A DNA stretch of 64,000 bases, taken from the NCBI RefSeq assembly GCF_000001735.4, contig NC_003075.7, positions 6,697,001-6,761,000 on the forward strand, written 5' to 3'. The notes beneath the pieces are model-generated. The model was not told where the DNA came from. It was given only the letters and a program-made list of their open reading frames with translations, and ran no database searches. Each line of letters starts with the position of its first letter. The first letter of the stretch is position 1. Shown here in pieces: positions 48,161 through 64,000 of this stretch. The DNA comes from Arabidopsis thaliana (lineage: Eukaryota; Streptophyta; Magnoliopsida; Brassicales; Brassicaceae). Made by a program: the position numbers and the translations under genes.

Positions 48161-49667
48161 ATGAAAACGGATACTACTCTACCCATAATCGCCGAAGACG
48201 GCGACTGTGGCGACAGCAAGAGGGTAAGAGTGGCTGATTCAGGATATACCGTCGGCGGTCAGGACAGACCTGTAAAATTACCAAAAATCGAAAACAATGG
48301 TACGTAGTTTTACTAGATATGAAAGACACTAATTTTCCTTGTTTTCTGAATTTTCAAGAGTGTTTCTAAATATTGTTCATTCTAAATAATTCTTTAAAAC
48401 ATTTCATACTTGAAGAAAAACTATATTTACTTTTATTTTGTTTAAGGTCTTAACAACATAAAAATAAACACAGATTTAGTGTGGTTTTATCGAAACAAAA
48501 TTTATTTTAAAACATCATTACAACAATGTTTTTCCACCATCGAGGACTAATAAAGTTTCTTCTACATGTATCTTATAGGAGATGTTGGGACATCAGAAGG
48601 AACACACGTTTTAGTCGATGCACTAATGGCCGAAGTGGCAATTAAAGATAAAGACGGAAAAACAAACGCCGGCCACGGTGTAGTCTCAGTCATGGGACGA
48701 CAGAGAGCTATGACAACCGCCGTTTCCACCGTCGTCGACGAGATTCCGTCTTATGACATTTTCGGAATCTTCGACGGTCTTAGGCTCGCTAAATTCTTTG
48801 AGGACAGGCTGCGTCGGCTCGTGAAAGAGGAGGTGAAAGCATGCCACGGCCGTGGGGTGGCTGCGGACTGGAATAAAGTTATGAAATCCTGTTTTTCCGA
48901 GGCGGTAGGGACGGTGGGAACCACCACTTCCGCGGTGGTTACGATAGTCGGAAAAGAGGAAGTGATTGTGTTGTGCCGTGGCGGCGCAAGGGTGGTTTTA
49001 TACTCTCACGACGGAGTTGCTTTGCCTCTCTGTCATATCCATCATCACAAGGTAACCTTTTGTTATTTTAGTTATTTCTTTTTTGGGGTCAATTAATGAA
49101 AATAAAATGATGCTATAATGTTTTTTCTAATTTGAAAAAAAAAAATTATAAGCCTAGTGTGTGTTGGTCCATGTTTATATTTTAGTACTTAACCAAAAAT
49201 ATCTTTTGTCACCTTTTTAGGATGGTGTAGAGCAAATTCTAAAGATCCATAAACGAAAAAAGATAGACGACTTTATTGTACTTGCATGCGATGGTCTATG
49301 GGACGTTGTCTCCGACGATGACACATATCAGCTTGTGAAACGTTGTCTTTACGGCAAATTACCACCAGACGGGTTAGATTCTTTACTAGGAATATTAATT
49401 TTTTTTTTTTTTTTGTCTAATATATTTAACGACTTATGTGAGTTTCAAGATTAATATCGACTTTTCTCTGTTTTCGTGTGAACTAAGATTATTTTACAAT
49501 AAGATTTATGAATCTGATACTTTTTGGCTAAAACATTTGACAGGTGTATAAGTGAATCAAGCTCGACAAAGGCTGCAGTGATATTGGCAGAGCTTGCAAT
49601 TGCAAGAGGAAGCAAAGAAAATATAAACGTTATTGTTATTGATCTCAAAAGCTCTACCGTTTCTTAG
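48161..49667 (+). CDS. RDO5: RDO5/DOG18, PP2C-family pseudophosphatase, seed dormancy
   Basis: Exons 48161-48299, 48579-49051, 49221-49372 and 49544-49667 give 888 nt and 295 residues. The PP2C scaffold is clear (GHGVVSVMGRQRAM, IVLACDGLWDVVSDDD, AAVILAELAIARGSKENINV). The metal-binding active-site block, normally FDGHGG, reads FDGLRL at about 111-116, and the usual GSTA motif is GTTTSA. The protein therefore lacks key catalytic residues. I recall RDO5 (At4g11040) as a nuclear-acting positive regulator of seed dormancy with natural variants, without detectable phosphatase activity. This copy has no early stop or frameshift. Introns are short and canonical. Confidence 0.94.
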
Positions 49668-49698
49668 TTTTTTTTTTTTTTTTTTTTTGCGATTCTTA

Positions 49699-49743
<45 letters not shown>

Positions 49744-50497
49744 AGTTTTGTTTTGTTCTCCCGATTATAAGTTTCCATTTTACATCTTTCTTTTCTAGAT
49801 ATACTTTTTTCTTTGTTTATAAGCCTAGTGTGTGTGTGTTGGTATTTATTTTAATTTCTTCTGTTATTTTCCCTTGTTTTTTATATATTTATTTTGAATG
49901 TAATTTTCTTGGGAGTTTGTCTCTGACACCCCTGTTTTGTCATTCTCCTCAGTGATAAATTACTACCTAAATGTATTTATATATGCAAAATAACTTTGGA
50001 ATTAAAAGTATTGCATACAGTATTATTATATGTTGACGCATATTCTGTGAAAATTAAATTTATTGTAGTTGAGAAAATGTTTTGTGAAATGCAAATAACG
50101 GTTATATTTTTGGCGTTAGTTATATTGTAGATGCTATACTTGAAGTATGAATCAAACATATCCTTTTACTTTATGTACAATATAAAAAAATAAAAATCAT
50201 GGATCTACCATTACTGAGTTAAACTGAATCTATTTATAACGTATAAATTATTGATTTATAGTAATAGAAAAATAAAAACTAAAAAGGTGCAAAGGCTTTC
50301 TTGGATTACAAGAAACAGATTAATCCTAATGTCATAGTCTCAAATCTCTCGCTATGTGTACAAGCTAAAGAATTCTTCTTTCTCATCCTCCCAAAAATCT
50401 AACCAATCGGTAAAAACTAGACCCAATATATTCAAAAGCAGGTGAACTAGTTTACAAGTTAGTAAACCGGTATCACACACCGAGACACTTCTACTGA
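49668..50497. other. spacer between RDO5 and GH9C3 (convergent)
   Basis: Poly-T run, then an ATT microsatellite, AT-rich spacer, and the GH9C3 3' UTR. The two genes converge here. No gene is seen. Confidence 0.55.
49699..49741. repeat. (ATT)n microsatellite
   Basis: About 14 uninterrupted att triplets just after the RDO5 stop, in its 3' UTR or shortly beyond. Likely length-polymorphic. Confidence 0.92.
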
Positions 50498-57819
<7,322 letters not shown>

Positions 57820-59230
57820 CTAAATCAATCCTTCTTCTGCCAAATGTGAAACAAATATTAAAACACAAGCAACTATCTCTTTTTTCTTTGCGAATATTAG
57901 CTGAATGAAAAATGATAACTTACTTAGCTCATCAAAAGAGATTTTGCTAATGCTTTCACCATATTTGATCATCCGAATCTTACCTAAAACAAAGCAAGAG
58001 AATCGTAACTCAGCAACAAATTGATGTTCCGGATCAACAATATGAACATACATACCATCACGACGAACGCAAATCTCAGGGATACTCTTCACTTCACTGC
58101 TGATGCTATCATTATACACTCTAGTCTCAATATCACCTTCCACATAAACCGACGAGCTGTAACAAAGCACCAGCAAAGAAGTTTAGATGAAAACCTACAC
58201 CTTTCACTTCCTATTTAGACATTGCTACCAGCATTACATAGAGCGACTAAAGACGAAACAGAGAGATTGAAGACAGATAATGTAGAAGATATTATTCAAC
58301 TTAAGAGTTTCTGTGTACACTTTTACACATTCACACACATATGAGCTGATTATATCTTAACCAACGGATTTATCACTTAGTTAATCTGAAATTATAACTC
58401 TTAAACTATTGTTAATACTCTTCTTTGTTCAAGATAGTTAAGCATATAATAAAACTTACTTTTTAGCGAGTTTTTGGACAGCGTAAGAGCCAAGCACTTC
58501 GTTGTGCACAGCGATTCTATGCCACTGAGCTGGTTTTGGCTGATTAGTAGCTCCTACAAGCCTCTGATCAAACATCCCACCTGTTCCTACTGTAAAGATC
58601 GTTACTGTCCGCCCGTTCCTTAAGATCTTCTGTAACGGTGCTTGCCCTACTTTCCCACAAATAATCGCCTGAATGAATCAAAGGAAACCAACAATGACAT
58701 AAAACCGCAAGAACGCCATTGAAAAGCTGATAAGTATATGAAATGATATTGCAACAAGATAACTCAAATCATCGAAATCTAGTTCCAAACTCTTATTCAA
58801 GGCACATACATAAAAACCGTTCCTTTTCAATCGGGTTTTTTGCTATAGCTAAGCCTAATTTGATTCTGATATTCTTCAGCTAAGAATGCATAACTTTTAA
58901 GTGTTAAAGATCAAATCTTTTTACCCTATGAACACCGCGAAATCCCCAACCTTTACGAGGATCAACTCCATGAGGTTGAAGCTCAGGCCTTTCTGTAACA
59001 TTTTCTTCAAAATCTTCTTCTACACCTTCATCGATAGGACCAGTAGAGAACCACGACTTAGAGCCTCTCTCAGCACTTATTGCTACACATCAAAGTAACA
59101 CAAGAAGAAACAAATGATAGTCTTCTGAGAAAAAGGCAGAAGATTTAGGTGATAAGAAAGAAGAATTACCTAAAGGAGATATTGAAGAGGATCTGAGAAC
59201 CTTGGAGACTCTAATGGCGAGTGAGTTCAT
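57820..59230 (-). CDS. MTSSB: mitochondrial single-stranded DNA-binding protein
   Basis: Six exons: 59230-59170, 59082-58925, 58668-58460, 58156-58056, 57983-57924, 57836-57820. Total 606 nt, 201 residues. The last exon encodes only the tail EGLI after the split Lys codon. The N-terminal ~30 residues (MNSLAIRVSKVLRSSSISPL) are rich in R and S, lack acids and fit a mitochondrial presequence. An acidic linker follows (DEGVEEDFEENV). The SSB OB-fold spans about 72-190 (RAIICGKVGQAPLQK, TIFTVGTGGMFDQR, QWHRIAVHNEVLG, SSVYVEGDIETRVY). It coats single-stranded organelle DNA for replication and recombination and works with RecA-type proteins. Recalled as At4g11060. Intact. Confidence 0.94.
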
Positions 59231-59849
59231 TCTGGGACGACTCTAAGGATGTGATGTCTGCAAAAATGAGGGAATTGCAAATGATTCCTCGAAATTAGGG
59301 TTGTTTACAACAAATTTGAACCAATTACGATTAAATCACGACGAAGCTGAGAAATGCGAAAGCAGGATTCCGATGTAAGAGGGAAATGGCTTACCAGTGA
59401 GTTTGTGAAAGAGGGAACGCAACACAGAGAGGAAGAAGAAGAAGAGTAAAACGACGTCGTTGAGGTTTGATTCGTTAAACCCTGCGTTGAAGATTTTTAG
59501 GGTTTTGGGGACAAAACGAAAACGATGTGAACGGGAAACATTTCGGAGGTAGAGGACGACGACGGCAACCTTAGGTTGTGCTATGTGATCTTACCAAATT
59601 ACCCTTCGTTAACGAATTAATGAAATGAGATGACATGGCCCGTATAGGATTTAACTTTTCAATTTTTTTTAATGAGAATATTTTCATTTATTAATTTTAA
59701 CTCATTTGATATTAATTTGTATGATGTAAGATTAACTTAAGAGATTACCGTATATATAAAAAATATATTTTTAACAATGTTTAGTTTTAAATATTTTTGT
59801 GGATTTTTATTTTTTTAATTAAGTATTAGCCCTAAGCGTTTTGGTATTC

Positions 59850-60260
59850 GAGTCAGGTTCAGGTCGGCTATTTTGGGTTTGAGTTTAGAAGTTTAGGACC
59901 CGTTTGGGTAATTTAAGATTTCAGGTCGGGTTAGGGTTCGAGTTTATTTATATATTAAAATATCAAATTTTGTGTGCAAATCTATTAAATTACTTGAAAA
60001 TTTTAAAATATTTCCAAAACAACACGAGTAGTTTTGCTTGAATATATCTAAAAATAAACAAAAATAATTAAAATATCCGAAAAAATCCTAATATTTTCTG
60101 TATACAAGTATAAATATAACTAATATATACTTATATATGAGATATGTTTGGATACCTATTCAGGTTCGGGTTTTTTGGGTTTTGAAGTTCAGAACCGCTC
60201 GGGTCTTTGAAAATTTTGGGTTCGGGTTCGGATCGGTTCTTAGGGTTGGGGTATTATGCC
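59850..60260. repeat. degenerate GGTTCGG-type tract
   Basis: Blocks such as aggtcgggttagggttcgag and gggttcgggttcggatcg flank an AT-rich core with aaaatatccgaaaa. The same style of sequence, in inverse sense, occurs at 33180-33420. Probably an old non-autonomous element. No clear ends or target duplication seen. Confidence 0.4.
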
Positions 60261-60769
60261 TAGGCCTATTAATTATGTTTTGTTAATTTTTAATTATTTT
60301 TAATACTAAATAGGATATAGATTTGATATGTCATAAATATTATTTTGATATGAAAATGTTATCATTCAATATGAAGTGTGTAGAATTTAAATCGAGTTTA
60401 TTATGATGACATAGATAGTTAAACTGTATTACAAAATTGAATGTGTAAGATATAAATTTATTTTTTCTTTTTCTTTTCTAGATATTAAATTAAATATAGA
60501 ATGATGATCGGTTACTTTTTAGAATTCAAATATCATTCATAAGATTGAGTGTGTATAATTAAAATAGAATGGATAAGACTGAAATTTTGTTTAAACCAAT
60601 AATTATTAAATTAAATATCAAGAAAAATATATTGATTATTATACAAATTTCTATCGATAAAACTTAATTTTTGTATCTTAGACCCGCCTAAATAGCAGAT
60701 GCTGAATTTAAGAGAATAAAAAAGTTAAATTTTTGTATCTTAATTTTTATATAATAAGATTCTATTTTT

Positions 60770-61015
60770 TTTAAGAGAATAAAAAAATTAAATTTTGAAT
60801 GACAAATGTAAACATCTGATCGTTTGACTTGACACGTGGCACGATTCTATGAGTTAGTAACTTAATTAGCATATGTAAATTTGTTTACTTTTTAAGATTT
60901 TCTATTTTTTTAAGAGAATAAAAAAGTTAAATTTTAAATGACACATGTAAACATCTGATCGTTTGACTTGACACGTGGACACGATCCTATGAGTTAGAAA
61001 CTTTGAAAACCATAC
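60770..61015. repeat. tandem duplication carrying W-box + G-box
   Basis: Two copies with period about 139 bp: taagagaataaaaaa ... catctgatcgtttgactt gacacgtgg ... tatgagttag. Each holds TTGACTTGAC (two TTGAC W-box cores) running straight into a CACGTG G-box (60833-60838 and 60972-60977). Located 1.3-1.5 kb upstream of WRKY41. Confidence 0.85.
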
Positions 61016-62302
61016 TTTATATAATAAGATAAGATTTTTAAGACTCTAAATATTTGTTTATAGTTTAAGTATACACTAATGCATCACAATGTCACATTAA
61101 CGTATTTAACTTTACACAACACGTAGGTACGTGGACTTAGTAATGAAAACGGATATACTTTCAATATGTTATAGCAAAAACTAATCTTCCAAGTCCATTA
61201 AGACAAAAAATCAACTAATGGCAGTAAAGTTACAGATCAATCATGAGATATGGAATTTCAGATGGAACTTCTTTTAATTTGATACACTTTGAGTCTTTGA
61301 CGATGGATGGACTTGGTCAGCAGAAACCTTTTTTTACGATCTTGTATTGAATTATGAATGTATGTGTCATCTCACTTTTCTCTGTAATAGTTTATGGTTC
61401 ATTTCATACAATCATACTGTAACTTTCTAAGATATCATGGAATTTTGTTTACATCTTTAAATGTTAGAAATTAATTAGAATGTCAAAATACAGTTGAACT
61501 TATTTAGTTAGCTCATCCTGATTTTGTACTATATTTTATAATTGAGATTTGGTATCTAATATTTGTGCTATAACTGCTAGTCTGCTATGCTATATATTTC
61601 ATATTTAAATCTGGTAGACTATCTGAAGATGTTGAACACAAACAAAATAAATGATACAAAAACGGTTGTCGTCAATAGAATAACAAGTTATACAAGAAAT
61701 GGTTTGTTGCTACCAAAATAGAAATCAATGTAATAGTACATTTTGCAGATAGATATTGAAAAAGAACCTTAACAAAGTTAATACTTGGAAAAGGTACAGT
61801 TTATTTCTATCCTAATAATATAATTATTTAGTAAACCACTAGATTTAAATAACTAATCAACTTGGTTAAACTAAAATAAACCCAAAGTTGATTTGGTCAG
61901 CATTTGACCTATAGTAAACACCACCACTTATACACTCTGAAACGATATATTCTTAATGAAGACCAAAGACTTTCTCAACTTTGAATCTTTTTCCTATTTG
62001 TTTAATAGTTTGCTCACTTGGTCAAATTTTCAAACATATCTTTTAAAACCTTTAAATTCCAAAAGAACACGCTTCGTTTTAGTACATTCTCATCATTCAA
62101 ATACCAAAAATCTCACATCTTTTTCCTAAACCACAATCACATGTTCTTAATCTAAACCTTACTATAAAAAAGTTAAAAAGCTATCACATCTCTTCACCTT
62201 CAATGTCAAAAGTTTTTCCAAAAAATTCATAACTATTTCTTCCGGTCACCGTAAACCGGGGTTTTACCGCCTTTCGAATTTACTCAAGACACTAAAAGTA
62301 AC

Positions 62303-63763
62303 ATGGAAATGATGAATTGGGAGCGGAGGAGTTTGCTAAACGAGCTAATTCATGGACTAAAAGCGGCCAAGCAGCTTCAGGGTTCGTCTTCTCCATCGTT
62401 GTCAGCTTCTTCTTCATATTTGACGACGGAGATAAAGGAGAATCTCTTACATAACATAGTTTCTTCCTTCAAAAAAGCTATTTTGATGCTCAACGGATCC
62501 ACCACACAACACAATCCAACGATAGAGCTTGCGCCTGATCCCCTAGCTCATCCCGGAAAGGTTCCAGGATCTCCAGCATCGATCACCGGAAATCCGAGAA
62601 GCGAAGAGTTTTTCAATGTAAGATCGAAAGAATTCAACTTAAGTTCTAAAAAGAGGTAAAAATTTGAACTTAAATTAGCGTTATAAAGAAGAGAAAAGCT
62701 TATTAAAATTTAATAATAATAATAATAATATTAGAATTCAAAAAAAATAGCCAGATTTTTTGAATTAGAGATTTGACAATTAATGAAAATTTGCAGGAAG
62801 ATGTTGCCAAAGTGGACAGAGCAAGTGAGAATTAGCCCAGAGAGAGGCTTAGAAGGACCTCATGACGATATCTTCAGCTGGAGAAAATATGGCCAGAAAG
62901 ACATTTTGGGCGCCAAATTCCCAAGGTACATCATCATACTCTATCATCATCATCATAATCATCATGTTTACGAATAGTACATTTGTTAAAAGATTGGTTA
63001 ATAGCAGCGGATAAATGTTGAGTATAATTATATGAGTAATATATACCTAAAATTACTATTCAAAGTGTATTCTCATATTAAAAACTATTTTGCATAATTT
63101 AAATATCGAATATGTAATGAATAATTCTGAATATAATACAAGATAAATTAGATATTTAAAATTATTATCCGAGTTTGCTATATGAAGGTCGGATTTGTAT
63201 ATAATCAGATAGTTTTTTTTGGCTAAATTTACGTGGCTTTAAGAAGAAGAAAAAATTAGTTTTAGTTTTACTAATTTAGGACTAATTTGTGTTTTTATTG
63301 CAGGAGTTATTACAGATGCACATTTCGTAACACACAGTACTGTTGGGCTACGAAACAAGTCCAAAGATCGGACGGTGATCCAACGATCTTCGAAGTAACA
63401 TACAGAGGAACACACACTTGTTCACAGGGGATCCCACTTCCAGAGAAACGAGAAACCAAACCAAAACACACAGTAGCAGTAAATTACCAGAATCTCAGGG
63501 CCAGTCTTACCGTACGTACCGGCGGACTTGGAAGCGAAGCTTTCTCATTCCCCGTCACGTCGCCGTTATACACTTACGAGTCCATCAACGGTGGTGGAAC
63601 GTTTTACCACCACGTGGGAAGTTCTGGTCCGTCGGATTTCACTGGATTGATCTCAACAAATACTTCCACAGGAAGTTCTCCAATCTTCGACGTTAATTTT
63701 CAATTTGATCCAACGGCTGAGATTAACACAGGCTTCCCCACTTTTTTCCACAATTCGATTTAA
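62303..63763 (+). CDS. WRKY41: WRKY transcription factor 41, group III
   Basis: Exons 62303-62655, 62797-62925 and 63304-63763 give 942 nt and 313 residues. The N-terminal helix (WERRSLLNELIHGLKAAKQL) is the usual group III dimer-type region. The basic KKRKMLPKW precedes the domain. WRKYGQK is at 146-152, and the zinc ligands Cys166, Cys174, His198 and Cys200 have C-x7-C-x23-H-x-C spacing, which defines group III. The conserved intron sits at the usual PR|S position. It binds W-boxes (TTGAC). It is reported in pathogen responses and in seed dormancy through ABI3. Recalled as At4g11070, paralogue of WRKY53. The TTGAC-rich upstream DNA suggests self- or cross-regulation by WRKY factors. Confidence 0.97.
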
Positions 63764-63897
63764 GTAGTACAGTATTGAATATTCTTGAGATTAATATAAT
63801 CCCGATTAGCGCCTAGCGATTTAAGTAGCAGAGTCATTTTGCATAAGTAGAGATGTTCAATATGAGCAAACTTGAACATTCTCTAATTTTTCTTTCT

Positions 63898-64000
63898 CTA
63901 CGACGAAGTCTTGGTCTTATTGTACTCTTCCACTTCTTTCTTGTAAGCTTCCATTAACTCAGCAGCTTTGCTATTGTAAACTTGTTTCTCCTCTTCACCA
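63898..64000 (-). CDS. HMG-box protein, C-terminal end (partial; 3xHMG-box type)
   Basis: Minus-strand frame entering from the right edge: GEEEKQVYNSKAAELMEAY, then KKEVEEYNKTKTSS and a TAG at 63898-63900. E(E)EKQ.Y..KA...M..Y.KE...Y is the end of an HMG-box third helix. With WRKY41 as neighbour this should be 3xHMG-box1 (At4g11080), a chromatin protein made in dividing cells. Only the last ~34 residues are in the window, so the number of boxes cannot be seen here. Confidence 0.8.
   Translation of the reverse strand, partial: GEEEKQVYNSKAAELMEAYKKEVEEYNKTKTSS

Larger units (their letters stand above)
59231..62302. other. 3-kb intergenic region upstream of WRKY41
   Basis: The MTSSB leader lies at left. 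A degenerate gggttcggg / ggtcggg tract (59850-60260) looks like decayed transposon DNA. A tandem duplication at about 60770-61015 carries W-box and G-box motifs. The WRKY41 promoter lies at right, with further TTGAC cores (for example near 61910). No gene recognised. Confidence 0.55.

Overview
The window is plant nuclear DNA and matches Arabidopsis thaliana, on the short-arm side of chromosome 4, from roughly At4g10890 to At4g11080. I assign it from protein sequences I recognise (KELP, SKIP8, UGE5, UIEF1, NDPK3, LACS5, RDO5, GH9C3, mtSSB, WRKY41, a 3xHMG-box protein). Locus numbers and symbols are recalled, not looked up. The composition supports this: AT-rich spacers, short GT..AG introns and no bacterial signals. 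All exon joins given here were worked out by hand. Each gene's exon lengths sum to a multiple of three and keep one open frame.

Layout. 1-343: 3' end of an unidentified + strand gene. 894-2103 (-): KELP. 2155-3215: nine copies of a 117-bp tandem repeat where the KELP promoter should be, followed at 3242-4357 by a foldback element with nested inverted repeats and a 9-bp target duplication. 5987-7283 (-): SKIP8-like F-box/NTF2 gene. 8178-13923 (-): a 13-exon RING + PHD gene whose C-terminus resembles animal PHRF1. 14502-16512 (-): GDSL esterase. 16778-18402 (-): alpha/beta hydrolase. 19083-21472 (-): UGE5. 22718-24885 (-): mRNA-export factor UIEF1.

26347-31790 is a complete but broken Copia LTR retrotransposon. 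It sits in the 5' region of the first of two tandem ankyrin/PGG genes. Copy 1 (to 32345) and copy 2 (33811-35464) are both damaged, in different ways. 35780-37298 (-): NDPK3. 38722-39075 (-): a small, probably acylated protein. 41120-45229 (+): LACS5, 19 exons. 48161-49667 (+): RDO5 pseudophosphatase. 50498-54311 (-): secreted endoglucanase GH9C3. 57820-59230 (-): mitochondrial SSB. 62303-63763 (+): WRKY41. 63898-64000 (-): last exon of an HMG-box gene.

The genes are independent transcription units serving nucleotide-sugar and lipid metabolism, wall remodelling, chromatin and transcription, mRNA export, organelle DNA maintenance and seed dormancy. The least ordinary structures are the KELP-side satellite array, the foldback element, the Copia-split ankyrin duplication and the one-frame RING-PHD-PHRF1-like gene. 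I found no wholly new biological system.
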